Shown here: piece after piece, positions 9,356 through 18,587 of the stretch
How positions within the stretch are numbered: the first letter of the stretch is position 1
Layout of the letters: every line of letters begins with the position of its first letter
Source of the DNA: Mycolicibacterium elephantis DSM 44368
GTDB taxonomy: Bacteria > Actinomycetota > Actinomycetes > Mycobacteriales > Mycobacteriaceae
NCBI RefSeq assembly: GCF_004014805.1
Contig: NZ_ATDN01000019.1
Location: 46,458 to 110,457 of the forward strand
Direction of reading: 5' to 3'
DNA length: 64,000 nucleotides
Made by a program: the position numbers and the translations under genes
The notes under the pieces: generated by a model
What the model was told of the DNA's origin: nothing
Database searches by the model: none
What the model saw: only the letters and a program-made list of their open reading frames with translations

Positions 9356-9751
9356 ATGTCTTTTGAGCAAGGCGATTTCGATCGAGTGGTTCCGTTCGAC
9401 GGCCGGCTGTTCGGCTCAGTAGGCAGCGCGCCGCACACCACTACCGGACCGGCACCGATTGAGACGCCGTCGCGTCCTCAGTTGAGCCTGGTGCCCGATC
9501 CAGTTGATGTTGTGCCGCCGTTGACTCCTGAGGACGACCTTTGGCAGGAGCGCGCCCTGTGCGCTCAAACCGATCCCGAGGCGTTCTTCCCGGAGAAGGG
9601 CGGCTCGACCCGGGAGGCCAAGCGGATCTGCCAGGGCTGCGAGGTCAAGGACGCATGCCTCGAGTACGCGCTGGCCAACGACGAACGCTTCGGCATCTGG
9701 GGCGGCTTGTCGGAGCGCGAGCGCCGCCGCCTCAAGCGCGGGATCATCTGA
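9356..9751 (+). CDS. whiB2: WhiB2/WhmD cell-division regulator
   Basis: Iron-sulfur WhiB-family transcription regulator needed for septation (WhmD in M. smegmatis). The 131-residue protein has the four cluster cysteines (ALCAQTDPEAFF, then ICQGCEVKDACLEYAL), the G[I/V]WGG turn (GIWGGLSERERRRLK) and a basic C-terminus. The ATG follows a strong GAGGAGGCGGG site. It stands alone, opposite fbiA, with a long leader and an inverted repeat at its promoter. Confidence 0.95.
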   Translation: MSFEQGDFDRVVPFDGRLFGSVGSAPHTTTGPAPIETPSRPQLSLVPDPVDVVPPLTPEDDLWQERALCAQTDPEAFFPEKGGSTREAKRICQGCEVKDACLEYALANDERFGIWGGLSERERRRLKRGII

Positions 9752-9760
9752 CCGCGCGCG

Positions 9761-10225
9761 TTATCCGTCGTCGATCGTCGGGTCGATGACAGAAGGTTCG
9801 ACCCCCAAATAGGTGGCCACCTGAGCCACCAGGATCTCATGGAGTAAATCACCGAGTTCGACGGTGTCTTTGGCGCGTCGCTCGATCGGCTTGCGAAACA
9901 GCACAATTCGCGCCCGGGTCGTATTGCCCCGCACATCGACACCCGCCGGGATCAGCCGGGCCAGCGCGATCGGCCCGTCGGCGACCACTTCGGGCGGCCA
10001 CTGCATGGTGTCGGGATCCTTCAGTGAGATCCGCGGTATCTCGTCGACGGCCACGTCGAGGGCGGACAGCCGGTCATTCCAGCGCCGCTCGATCGGTTCG
10101 TAGGCCTCCAGCACCGCCATGTCGAATCGCTCGGCGCGACTGCGCCAGCCGGGAACGGTGGGAGGAAGCAGCGGCCCGCGCATCTCTCGGCCGCGGCGTG
10201 AACGCCGATATGCCCGTTCGGCCAC
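9761..10225 (-). CDS. Metallopeptidase-family (zincin-like) protein, Rv3259 type, with degenerate zinc motif
   Basis: Member of the DUF1025/zincin-like family. The expected HExxHxxG helix reads HEILVAQVATYLG: the His-Glu pair is present but the second zinc His is absent, so hydrolytic activity is doubtful. Starting at GTG 10225 the product is 154 residues; a TACGAT box lies seven bases upstream (10233-10238), consistent with a leaderless start. The ATG at 10183 would give 140 residues and is the alternative. The N-terminus is Arg-rich. It converges on whiB2. Confidence 0.7.
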   Translation of the reverse strand: MAERAYRRSRRGREMRGPLLPPTVPGWRSRAERFDMAVLEAYEPIERRWNDRLSALDVAVDEIPRISLKDPDTMQWPPEVVADGPIALARLIPAGVDVRGNTTRARIVLFRKPIERRAKDTVELGDLLHEILVAQVATYLGVEPSVIDPTIDDG

Positions 10226-10314
10226 GGACACGATCGTAACGGTTGGGGATCGGCCGTCCGGGAACTGCGCGTGTCCAGCACCCCGCCGGGTGCGTCCGCG
10301 ATAGCCTTCCGTGC

Positions 10315-10734
10315 GTGAACGTTCCCCGTCGCTGCTGCCGGCCCGGGTGCCCTCACTATGCGGTCGCGACGCTGACCTTCGTCTACTCGGACTCGACGGC
10401 CGTGGTAGGCCCGCTGGCGACCGCACCCGAGCCCCACTCGTGGGACCTGTGCGTCGTGCACGCCGGGCGCATCACCGCGCCGCGTGGCTGGGAGCTGGTT
10501 CGCCACGCCGGGCCGCTGCCGTCGCACCCGGACGAAGACGATCTGGTCGCGCTGGCCGAGGCGGTGCGGGAGGGACGAGACGTCGCACCGCCCGTCAACG
10601 GCGTCGCGGCCAGCTTCATCGACCCGGCCCCTGGCGCGCCCGGAGGCACGCTGGTCGCCCCGCCGCCGAAGCGACCGGGATCCACCGGACGCCGCCGGGG
10701 TCACCTGCGGGTGCTGCCCGACCCCAGCGACTAG
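10315..10734 (+). CDS. DUF3499 family protein (Rv3258c)
   Basis: A 139-residue actinobacterial protein of unknown function. The N-terminus has a Cys-rich start (RRCCRPGCPHYA) followed by SWDLCVVHAGR, a CxxC..C..H arrangement that could bind a metal. The GTG start sits seven bases after TAGCCT (10302-10307), so leaderless expression is likely. It lies just upstream of the mannose operon and divergent from the Rv3259-like gene. Confidence 0.75.
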   Translation: MNVPRRCCRPGCPHYAVATLTFVYSDSTAVVGPLATAPEPHSWDLCVVHAGRITAPRGWELVRHAGPLPSHPDEDDLVALAEAVREGRDVAPPVNGVAASFIDPAPGAPGGTLVAPPPKRPGSTGRRRGHLRVLPDPSD

Positions 10735-10846
10735 TCAGGGATCGGCCACCGCCAGAGTCGAGCCAGCCGCGGAGTAGCGGCCGTGCGGGCGCCGCCCGAC
10801 GGCTAGGCTGGCGCCAGTAGTCCACGTCACAAGGAGTTCGTACTTG

Positions 10847-12268
10847 ATGCGCTCTTCGGGCAAGCGCTCGCAGTCTCGGCCCGCCGCGGCGGTTCAGCGC
10901 GTCATCAAGGCTTACGACGTGCGCGGCCTGGTCGGCGAGGAACTCGACGACGACTTCGTCGCCGACGTGGGCGGCGCGTTCGCGCGGCTGGTCCGTGACG
11001 GTGCGTCCCAAATCGTGATCGGCCACGACATGCGGGAGAGCTCGCCTTCGCTGGCCGCCGCGTTCGCCGACGGGGTGATGGCGCAGGGCCTCGATGTCGT
11101 GCGCATCGGGCTGGCGTCCACCGATCAGCTCTATTTCGCCTCCGGCCTGCTGGATTGCCCAGGGGCCATGTTCACCGCCAGCCACAACCCGGCCGCCTAC
11201 AACGGGATCAAGCTGTGCCGGGCCGGGGCCAAACCCGTCGGCAGGGACACCGGGTTGTCGATCATCAGCGATGAGGTCATCGCGGGGGTGCCCGGCTACG
11301 ACGGCGCGCGAGGGACGAGCTCCGACCGCGACGTGCTCGACGAGTACGGCGAGTTCCTGCGCTCGCTGGTGAACCTCAGCGACCTGCGCCCGTTGCGGGT
11401 CGCGGTGGACGCCGGTAACGGGATGGCGGGGCACACCACGCCCGCGGTGCTCGGGCCGATGTCGGCGATCACGGTGGAGCCGTTGTACTTCGAGCTCGAC
11501 GGCACCTTCCCCAACCACGAGGCCAACCCGCTGGATCCGGCCAACCTGCGAGACCTGCAGGCGCACGTGGTCAAGACCGGCGCCGACATCGGGCTGGCCT
11601 TCGACGGCGACGCCGACCGGTGTTTCGTCGTCGACGAACTGGGCCAACCGGTCTCGCCGTCGGCGGTGACCGCGCTGGTCGCCGCGCGCGAGCTGGGCCG
11701 GGAGATCGGTGCGACGGTGATCCACAACCTGATCACCTCGCGGGCGGTGCCCGAGCTGGTCACCGAGCGTGGCGGCACGCCGGTGCGCTCGCGCGTCGGG
11801 CACTCCTACATCAAGGCGCTGATGGCCGACACCGGCGCCATCTTCGGCGGCGAGCACTCCGCGCACTACTACTTCCGCGACTTCTGGGGCGCCGACTCCG
11901 GCATGCTGGCCGCGCTGCACGTGTTGGCGGCGCTCGGCGAACAGCATCGGCCGCTGTCGGACCTGATGTCCGACTATCAGCGCTATGAGGCCTCCGGCGA
12001 GATCAACTTCACGGTCACCGACGCCGAGGCGTGTGTGGACGAGGTGCTCAAGGCGTTCGGGCCGCGCATCCAATCGATCGACCACCTCGACGGGGTGACC
12101 GTCGACCTGGGCGACGGCAACTGGTTCAACCTGCGCATGTCCAACACCGAGCCGTTGCTGAGGCTCAACGTCGAGGCCCGCACACCCGAGGAGATCGACA
12201 CCATCGTCGGACAGGTCTCCGGAACGGTCGATGCGCACATGTCCGAAGGCTCGGGGGCCGTGCCGTGA
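10847..12268 (+). CDS. manB: Phosphomannomutase/phosphoglucomutase
   Basis: Interconverts mannose-6-phosphate and mannose-1-phosphate (Rv3257c type, also called pmmA). The 473-residue protein has the catalytic phosphoserine loop TASHNPAAYNGIK, the metal-binding FDGDADRCF, the sugar-binding GGEHSAHYYF and the phosphate-binding MSNTEPLLRLN. AAGGAG at 10831-10836 precedes the ATG at 10847; a TTG at 10844 is less likely. Its stop overlaps the next start (GTGA), making pmmA-SIS-manA one operon. Confidence 0.92.
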   Translation: MRSSGKRSQSRPAAAVQRVIKAYDVRGLVGEELDDDFVADVGGAFARLVRDGASQIVIGHDMRESSPSLAAAFADGVMAQGLDVVRIGLASTDQLYFASGLLDCPGAMFTASHNPAAYNGIKLCRAGAKPVGRDTGLSIISDEVIAGVPGYDGARGTSSDRDVLDEYGEFLRSLVNLSDLRPLRVAVDAGNGMAGHTTPAVLGPMSAITVEPLYFELDGTFPNHEANPLDPANLRDLQAHVVKTGADIGLAFDGDADRCFVVDELGQPVSPSAVTALVAARELGREIGATVIHNLITSRAVPELVTERGGTPVRSRVGHSYIKALMADTGAIFGGEHSAHYYFRDFWGADSGMLAALHVLAALGEQHRPLSDLMSDYQRYEASGEINFTVTDAEACVDEVLKAFGPRIQSIDHLDGVTVDLGDGNWFNLRMSNTEPLLRLNVEARTPEEIDTIVGQVSGTVDAHMSEGSGAVP

Positions 12269-13338
12269 ACGCGACGCGCGCGACCGTCGACCTCGACGAC
12301 GCGGACGGGCTGCTGGCCGCCGACCGCGACGGTTTGCTGCGCGGGGCGTCGATGGCCGGCGCGCAGGTGCGCGCCACCGCCGCCGCACTGGCCGAGGGCG
12401 AACTCGACGCGCTCCGCACGGACCACCCGCCCCGGACGCTGATCTGGCTGGCCGATCGAGGCAACGCCCACACGGCCGGGTCGCTGCTGGCCGCCGCGGT
12501 CGGCGCCTCGGTGGGAACGCCGATCGTCGTCGCCGCGGAGGCGCCGCCGTGGATCGGCGCCTTGGATGTGCTGGTCGTCGCGGGCGACGATCCCGGCGAC
12601 CCGGTGCTGGTGTCGGCGGCCGCCACCGCGCTGCACCGTGGTGCGCGGGTGATTGTGGTCGCACCCTACGAAGGCCCGCTCCGTGACGTGGCCGCAGGAC
12701 GCGCGGTCGCGCTGGCACCGCGGGTGTGGGTGCCCGACGAATTCAGCCTGACGCGGTATCTGGCGGCCGGGCTCGCGATCCTCGACGTCGTCCAGCCCGG
12801 TATGCGGGTGAACCTGGACGCGTTGGCGGACGAACTGGACGCCGAGGCGTTCCGCAACAGCGCCGTCCACGAACCGTTCACCAACCCCGCCAAGACGCTG
12901 GCCGAACGCATGTCGGGCCGCGAGGTGGTGCTGGCCGGCGACAACCCGGCCACGCTGGCGCTGGCGCGGCACGGCGCCTCGAGCATGCTGCGCGTCGCGC
13001 ACCGGGTGGTCGCCGCGGTCGGGCTCGCGGACGCGCTCACGGCCTTGCGCTCGGGGCTCGGCGCGCCGCCGGGGGCCGACCGGTTGTTCCACGACGAGCA
13101 GATCGACGGTCCGCTGCCCGATCAGGTGCGCACGTTCGTGCTGACCACCGACGCCGAGCGGCCGGTGGTCCTCGCGCGGGTGAGCGGGCTCGACGACGTC
13201 GATGTGCTCAACGCCGAGGATGTACCGGCCGGCGAGAGCGCCCCGACACGTGATGACGGACGCCCTGAACGGCAACTCGCGATGCTGGCCGTGCGGCTGG
13301 AGATGACGGCCGTCTATCTGAAACTGGTTCGAGGTTAA
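12265..13338 (+). CDS. SIS/TobH-like sugar isomerase-domain protein (Rv3256c)
   Basis: A 357-residue conserved protein whose closest recognisable fold is the SIS (phosphosugar isomerase) type: GASMAGAQVRATAAAL near the N-terminus, DVLVVAGDDPGDPVLVSAAA in the middle and a phosphoglucose/phosphomannose-isomerase-like C-terminal half. Its position between phosphomannomutase and mannose-6-phosphate isomerase, with a four-base overlap at its start and five bases before manA, points to hexose-phosphate metabolism. The reaction is not known. Confidence 0.75.
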   Translation: MNATRATVDLDDADGLLAADRDGLLRGASMAGAQVRATAAALAEGELDALRTDHPPRTLIWLADRGNAHTAGSLLAAAVGASVGTPIVVAAEAPPWIGALDVLVVAGDDPGDPVLVSAAATALHRGARVIVVAPYEGPLRDVAAGRAVALAPRVWVPDEFSLTRYLAAGLAILDVVQPGMRVNLDALADELDAEAFRNSAVHEPFTNPAKTLAERMSGREVVLAGDNPATLALARHGASSMLRVAHRVVAAVGLADALTALRSGLGAPPGADRLFHDEQIDGPLPDQVRTFVLTTDAERPVVLARVSGLDDVDVLNAEDVPAGESAPTRDDGRPERQLAMLAVRLEMTAVYLKLVRG

Positions 13339-13342
13339 GCAA

Positions 13343-14569
13343 GTGCACTTGCTACGTGGCGCGGTGCGGACCTATGCGTGGGGTTCGCGGACCGCGATTG
13401 CCGAATTCACCGGAAGACCAAGCCCCACAATGCATCCCGAAGCGGAGTTGTGGTTCGGCGCGCACCCGGGCGATCCGGCGTGGCTGCAGACCGACGACGG
13501 GGAGCAGTCGATGCTGGATATGCTGCGCGAAGACCCGGAGGGGCAACTGGGCGCCGCGGTGTGCAGCCGGTTCGGCAACGCCCTGCCGTTCCTGGTCAAG
13601 GTGCTCGCCGCCGACGAGCCGCTGTCGCTGCAGGCGCATCCGAGCGCCGAGCAGGCGGTCGAGGGGTTCAACCGCGAGGAGCGGGCGGGCATACCCATCT
13701 CGGCCCCCAACCGCAACTACCGCGACCCCAGCCACAAACCCGAGATCCTCGTCGCCTTGGGGCAATTCGAAGCCCTGGCCGGGTTCCGCCCGGGCGAGCG
13801 CACCGTCGAGTTGATGCGGGCGCTGGGCGTCAGCGACCTGGACCCGTTCATCAACCTGCTCGACGCGCAGTCCGATGCCGACGGGCTGCGCGCGTTGTTC
13901 ACCACCTGGATCACCGCGCCGCAGCCCGACATCGACGTCCTGGTGCCCGCGGTGCTCGAGGGCGCGATCAACTACGTGCGTTCTGGTAAGCGCAAGTTCG
14001 CCGCCGAGGCCAAGACCGTGCTCGAGCTCGGCGAGCGGTATCCCGCCGATGCGGGAGTGCTGGCCTCGCTGTTGTTGAACCGGATCAGCCTGGCGCCCGG
14101 CGAGGCCATCTATCTGCCCGCGGGCAACCTGCACGCCTATCTGGAGGGTGTGGGTGTCGAGGTGATGGCCAACTCCGACAACGTGCTGCGCGGCGGGCTC
14201 ACCCCCAAGCACGTCGACGTGCCCGAGCTGTTGCGGGTGCTCGACTTCACTCCGGCGGCCGACATGGTCATTCGACCCGAAATCGCGGCGGACGGAACGG
14301 AATTGGTGTACGACACGCCTGCACCGGAGTTCGCCGTCTCGGTGCTGAGCATCGACGGGGACCAACTCGGTCACGAGATCGACGCGCCGACCCGCCATGA
14401 CGGCCCGCAGATCCTGCTGTGCACCCAGGGCGAGACGGTGGTGCACGCCAAGTCGAGCAAGGTGACGCTACAGCGCGGTTCGGCGGCGTGGGTGTCGGCC
14501 GACGACGGGCCGATCCGGTTGGTCGCCTCGGAGCCGACGAAGCTGTTCCGGTCGACGGTGGGAATCTGA
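13343..14569 (+). CDS. manA: Mannose-6-phosphate isomerase, class I
   Basis: Zinc enzyme converting fructose-6-phosphate to mannose-6-phosphate, the entry to mannose-containing wall lipids. The 408 residues match the M. tuberculosis length. Zinc ligands are seen in LQAHPSAEQA and KPEILVAL; ALYLPAGNLHAYL-type sequence (EAIYLPAGNLHAYLEG) and EVMANSDNVLRGGLTPKHVDVPELL are class I signatures. The GTG start is five bases after the preceding stop. Last gene of the mannose operon. Confidence 0.93.
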   Translation: MHLLRGAVRTYAWGSRTAIAEFTGRPSPTMHPEAELWFGAHPGDPAWLQTDDGEQSMLDMLREDPEGQLGAAVCSRFGNALPFLVKVLAADEPLSLQAHPSAEQAVEGFNREERAGIPISAPNRNYRDPSHKPEILVALGQFEALAGFRPGERTVELMRALGVSDLDPFINLLDAQSDADGLRALFTTWITAPQPDIDVLVPAVLEGAINYVRSGKRKFAAEAKTVLELGERYPADAGVLASLLLNRISLAPGEAIYLPAGNLHAYLEGVGVEVMANSDNVLRGGLTPKHVDVPELLRVLDFTPAADMVIRPEIAADGTELVYDTPAPEFAVSVLSIDGDQLGHEIDAPTRHDGPQILLCTQGETVVHAKSSKVTLQRGSAAWVSADDGPIRLVASEPTKLFRSTVGI

Positions 14570-14580
14570 CGCGATAGCGA

Positions 14581-15519
14581 TCAGTGCGCGTCTTTGCGGC
14601 CGAACGGCAGCACGTGCATGATCCCGACCACCACGGTGCCGACGACGAGGCCGATCACCGCCGACACCCCGGTGTTGACCAGCCAGCCCAACACCGCCCC
14701 GACGCCTTGGACCGCGTGATGGACGAATTCCTCGGCGTGGTGCACCAGCCCGTTCGGGGCGTGCCAACCGACCTCGTCGCTGCCGACCAGAAGGATGTGC
14801 CCGCCCACCCACAACATCGCCACAGTGCCGATCACCGACAGCGCGGTGAGCAGTCTGGGCATCCCGATCACCAGGCCCCGGCCGACTTTCTGCGCGAACG
14901 CCGACGACCGCTGGGCCAGGTTCAGCCCGATGTCGTCCATCTTCACGATCGCCGCGACGACGCCGTACACCGCCGCGGTGATGACGAAGGCGACCACCAC
15001 CAGGATGATCAGCCGCGACCAGAACCGTTCGCCGGCAACCTCGTTCAGCGCGATCACCATGATCTCGGCCGACAGGATGAGGTCAGTGCGGATCGCGCCC
15101 GCGGTCAACTGCTTCTCGGCGTCCGGGCCGACCGCCGACGTCGGCGCGGCATGGGACTGGTGGCCCAGCATCTTGCCCCAGACCTTCTCGGCACCCTCAT
15201 AGCAGAGGAAGGTCGCGCCGATCATCAGCAGCGGCGTCAGCAGCCACGGCAGGAACTCGCTGAGCACCAGCGCCGCCGGCAGGATGAACAACAGCTTGTT
15301 GCGCAGCGAGCCGAGCGCGATCCGTTTGATCATCGGCAACTCGCGCTCGGCGGCGATGCCGTGCACGTACTGCGGTGTCACCGCTGTGTCGTCGACCACC
15401 ACGCCGGCGGCCTTGGCCGTCGCGCGCCCCGCAGCGGCGCCGACGTCGTCGACCGACGCGGCCGCCATCCGGGCCAGCACCGCGACGTCGTCGAGCAGTC
15501 CGAACAGGCCGGCGCTCAT
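14581..15519 (-). CDS. DUF808 family inner-membrane protein
   Basis: A 312-residue polytopic membrane protein. The N-terminus (SAGLFGLLDDVAVLARMAAASVDDV, then AAGVVVDDTAVTPQYV) is the diagnostic DUF808/YedI opening, followed by about six hydrophobic segments. Function is unknown. The ATG overlaps the stop of the flavin monooxygenase (ATGA), so the two are one operon. It converges on manA with only 11 bases between stops. Confidence 0.85.
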   Translation of the reverse strand: MSAGLFGLLDDVAVLARMAAASVDDVGAAAGRATAKAAGVVVDDTAVTPQYVHGIAAERELPMIKRIALGSLRNKLLFILPAALVLSEFLPWLLTPLLMIGATFLCYEGAEKVWGKMLGHQSHAAPTSAVGPDAEKQLTAGAIRTDLILSAEIMVIALNEVAGERFWSRLIILVVVAFVITAAVYGVVAAIVKMDDIGLNLAQRSSAFAQKVGRGLVIGMPRLLTALSVIGTVAMLWVGGHILLVGSDEVGWHAPNGLVHHAEEFVHHAVQGVGAVLGWLVNTGVSAVIGLVVGTVVVGIMHVLPFGRKDAH

Positions 15520-16895
15520 CCTGGTTCCCTCATCGTCTCGAAGGCTACCGGGCTTCTGGCCGCACGGCGCTCGGCCAGCCACAGCCGCATGTTGTGTTTG
15601 ATCGTCCGGCCGACGAGGCGGGGCGGCGGCACCATGTAGAGGCTGTCGAGCAGGCTGAACCGACGCAGAAACCATTCGGCCAGAACGGGATCCGTCTCCG
15701 CTGCGCCGAGGAACTGGTCGAACAACGCGCCCACCGGCTTGTACCACCACGGTGTCGGGCCTTTGGCCCGGTGCATGGTCAGATCGCCGATGGCGTTCAT
15801 CGTCCACACCGGAAACGTCGTCTTGGCCGTGGCGCGGATGCATTCCCGGGCCACGTCGGCGCCCGGCGTCTCCAGCGCCCGCCGCAGATGACCGGCCTGA
15901 AGCGACGTCATCGACATGCCCTGACCGAAGGTCGGGTTGAAGCTCACGACGGCGTCGCCGAACGGCAGGATGCCGCGGGGCAGGCGGTCGAGCTTGTCGT
16001 AGCGGCGCCACCGACTGGCCGGGTACTTGTGGTGGGCCACTTCGTCGAGCGGGGTGCCCTGACGCAGCGCGGACGCCACATGCGGGGGCAGGATCTCCCC
16101 GGCCAGCGCACACATCTGCGCGTAGGTCTGCGGGGGCTGCGCCTTTCCGACACCGAACGTGGTGATGTTCCAGACGCCGTCCTCGTAGAACAGCATGCCG
16201 ATGCCCAGGGGCTGCGCGTGTGACGCTCCTGCCACCACGACCTTCTCGCTGAGCAGGCCGTCGGGTACGCGCACCCGCTGGCTGGTGTAGGCGATGCCGA
16301 CGAACACGACGTCCTCGCGGGGACGCTGGTACCCCCACTTCTGCAGCCACGCCGGCAGCCGGGTACCCCGGCCCGTCGCGTCGACCACCAGGTCGGCGGG
16401 CAGCACGGCGCCGGATTCCAGCTGCACTCCGGTGACCCGCTCGCGGGTGGTCTCGAATCGGGGCTCGGTGACCGCGGCCTCGATGATGTCGACGTTGTCG
16501 AGCGCCAGCACCCGCTTGCGGAGCTGCCATTCCAGGTGCGGCCGGCTGGGCACGTACGCGGTGAACTCGCTCTGCAGCCGATGCGCGGTGCCGAGCACGT
16601 GGCCCGCGGCGCCGAAGTGGATGCAGTCGGGCCGGTTTTCCAGGATCGGCACACCGTCGGCGACCATGTCCTCGAGCAGCCCGGGAAAGTGCGTCTCGAA
16701 CTCCTGGGCGCCACGGGCCATCAGCATGTGCACGTGCCTGCCCTGCGGAACGGCCGCCCGGTTGACCGGGCCGTCGGGCAGCTCGTCGCGCTCGCACAGC
16801 GTCACCCGGGCATAGAAGTCCGAAAGCACCCGCGCGGCACACAGGCCGCCGATGCTGGCCCCGATGACCACTGCGTGTTCGGCAGTCTCGCCCAT
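15516..16895 (-). CDS. FAD-dependent monooxygenase/squalene epoxidase-like (Rv3254)
   Basis: Flavoprotein of 459 residues with an N-terminal FAD dinucleotide-binding motif (VVIGASIGGLCAARVL, about 10-25), DLVVDATGRGTRLPAW in the middle and a GDAVVSFNPTFGQGMSMTSLQA motif, which is the second FAD-binding site of class A hydroxylases. Substrate unknown. A TAGCCT box lies seven bases before the ATG (16903-16908 on this strand), suggesting leaderless transcription. Divergent from the APC permease. Confidence 0.85.
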   Translation of the reverse strand: MGETAEHAVVIGASIGGLCAARVLSDFYARVTLCERDELPDGPVNRAAVPQGRHVHMLMARGAQEFETHFPGLLEDMVADGVPILENRPDCIHFGAAGHVLGTAHRLQSEFTAYVPSRPHLEWQLRKRVLALDNVDIIEAAVTEPRFETTRERVTGVQLESGAVLPADLVVDATGRGTRLPAWLQKWGYQRPREDVVFVGIAYTSQRVRVPDGLLSEKVVVAGASHAQPLGIGMLFYEDGVWNITTFGVGKAQPPQTYAQMCALAGEILPPHVASALRQGTPLDEVAHHKYPASRWRRYDKLDRLPRGILPFGDAVVSFNPTFGQGMSMTSLQAGHLRRALETPGADVARECIRATAKTTFPVWTMNAIGDLTMHRAKGPTPWWYKPVGALFDQFLGAAETDPVLAEWFLRRFSLLDSLYMVPPPRLVGRTIKHNMRLWLAERRAARSPVAFETMREPG

Positions 16896-16947
16896 TGGCG
16901 AAAGGCTACTCGCTACATTGCGGTCAGCGGATCAGGAAGGAATGCCC

Positions 16948-18411
16948 ATGACGCGGCGGACGAAGTCGGTCGAGCAGTCCATCGCCGACACCGACGAGCC
17001 CGGAACGCGGCTCCGTAAGGACCTCAACTGGTGGGACCTGACGGTTTTCGGCGTCTCGGTGGTGATCGGCGCCGGCATCTTCACGATCACCGCGTCGACG
17101 GCGGGAAACCTGACGGGTCCGGCGATTTCGGTGTCGTTCGTGATCGCGGCGATCACCTGCGGTCTGGCCGCGCTGTGCTACGCCGAGTTCGCGTCGACGG
17201 TACCGGTGGCGGGCAGCGCGTACACGTTCTCCTATGCGACGTTCGGTGAGTTCGTCGCGTGGATCATCGGCTGGGATCTGATCCTCGAGTTCGCGGTGGC
17301 CGCGGCGGTGGTCGCCAAGGGCTGGTCGAGCTATCTCGGCACGGTGTTCGGGTTCGGCGGCGGGAACGTGAATGTCTTTGGCCTGCAACTGGATTGGGGC
17401 GCCCTGCTGATCATCGCGTTCGTCACGGCCATTCTGGTGTACGGCACCAAGCTCTCGGCGGGGGTGAGCCTGGCGATCACCGTGATCAAGGTCGGGGTGG
17501 TGCTGCTGGTGGTGGCCGTCGGCGCGTTCTACATCAAGGTGGAGAACTATTCGCCGTTCCTGCCGCCCGCGGAACCCGGCCACGGCGGCACCGGCGCCGA
17601 GCAGTCGCTGTTCTCGCTGCTGACCGGCGCGGAGGGCAGCAGCTACGGCTGGTACGGCCTGCTGGCCGGCGCGTCGATCGTGTTCTTCGCGTTCATCGGG
17701 TTCGACATCATCGCGACCACCGCCGAGGAGACCAAGTATCCGCAGCGCGACGTGTCCCGCGGCATCCTGGCGTCGCTGGCGATCGTCACCGTGCTCTACG
17801 TCGCGGTCTCGGTCGTGTTGACCGGCATGGTGCATTACACCGAGCTGCGCGCGGCGGGGGAGGACGCCAACCTGGCCACCGCGTTCGCCGCCAACGGGGT
17901 GGACTGGGCGGCCAACGTGATCTCCATCGGGGCGCTGGCCGGCCTGACCACCGTGGTGATCGTGTTGGTGCTGGGGCAGACCCGGGTGCTCTTCGCGATG
18001 TCGCGCGACGGGCTGCTGCCACGCTCGCTGGCCAGGACCGGCGCCAGGGGCACGCCGGTGCGCATCACGCTGATCGTCGGCGCGGCGGTGGCGGTGACGG
18101 CGTCGGCGTTCCCGATGGGCAAGCTCGAGGAGATGGTCAACATCGGCACGCTGTTCGCGTTCGTGCTGGTCTCGGCGGGGGTGATCGTGCTGCGTCGCAC
18201 CCGCCCGGACCTGGAACGGGGTTTCCGCGCGCCGGGGGTGCCGTTGCTGCCGATCGCGTCGATCGTGGCGTGCGTGTGGCTGATGCTCAACCTCACCGCG
18301 GTGACCTGGATCCGGTTCGTGGTCTGGATGGCCGTCGGGGTGGTGGTCTACCTCCTCTACGGCCGGCGCCACTCGGTGCTGGGCCGCCGCGAGTCCGCCG
18401 GCATCCGCTAG
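16948..18411 (+). CDS. APC-family amino acid permease (Rv3253c)
   Basis: Cationic-amino-acid-type permease of 487 residues with about 12 to 14 membrane segments. The conserved first helix FGVSVVIGAGIFTITAS and the later FFAFIGFDIIATTAEETKYPQRDVSRGI are characteristic. The ATG at 16948 stands seven bases after AGGAAGG; an in-frame ATG at 16942 is too close to that site. It lies upstream of alkB, but an inverted repeat and a separate strong promoter intervene, so it is probably not in the alkB operon. Confidence 0.88.
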   Translation: MTRRTKSVEQSIADTDEPGTRLRKDLNWWDLTVFGVSVVIGAGIFTITASTAGNLTGPAISVSFVIAAITCGLAALCYAEFASTVPVAGSAYTFSYATFGEFVAWIIGWDLILEFAVAAAVVAKGWSSYLGTVFGFGGGNVNVFGLQLDWGALLIIAFVTAILVYGTKLSAGVSLAITVIKVGVVLLVVAVGAFYIKVENYSPFLPPAEPGHGGTGAEQSLFSLLTGAEGSSYGWYGLLAGASIVFFAFIGFDIIATTAEETKYPQRDVSRGILASLAIVTVLYVAVSVVLTGMVHYTELRAAGEDANLATAFAANGVDWAANVISIGALAGLTTVVIVLVLGQTRVLFAMSRDGLLPRSLARTGARGTPVRITLIVGAAVAVTASAFPMGKLEEMVNIGTLFAFVLVSAGVIVLRRTRPDLERGFRAPGVPLLPIASIVACVWLMLNLTAVTWIRFVVWMAVGVVVYLLYGRRHSVLGRRESAGIR

Positions 18412-18432
18412 TCAGCGGCGTGTTGCCACTAA

Positions 18433-18471
18433 CTGGTTGATCGCCCTCACCTGATGCGCGGGATCAACCAG
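18433..18471. repeat. Inverted repeat after the APC permease
   Basis: CTGGTTGATC at 18433-18442 and its exact complement at 18462-18471, separated by 19 bases; the arms extend to 13 bases with one mismatch. It follows the permease stop by 21 bases and precedes the alkB promoter. It may terminate the permease transcript; there is no T-run. Confidence 0.5.
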
Positions 18472-18514
18472 CTAAGGCATGCCACCCCCGCGGGACTTTA
18501 CAAATGAGCCTAGA

Positions 18515-18547
18515 TGTCTAGACAGCCGACAAATCAGCTTCTATAGT
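18515..18547 (+). promoter_or_regulatory. alkB promoter with palindromic operator
   Basis: TAGACA (18519-18524) and TATAGT (18542-18547) are separated by 17 bases, a near-consensus promoter. The -35 box lies inside a perfect 10-base palindrome, TGTCTAGACA (18515-18524). A TetR repressor bound there would block RNA polymerase; the TetR gene closing this operon (20264-20896) is the obvious candidate. Confidence 0.7.
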
Positions 18548-18587
18548 CAAGCGCAGTGACGTGACGCACTCACTTCAGGAGGACGCA

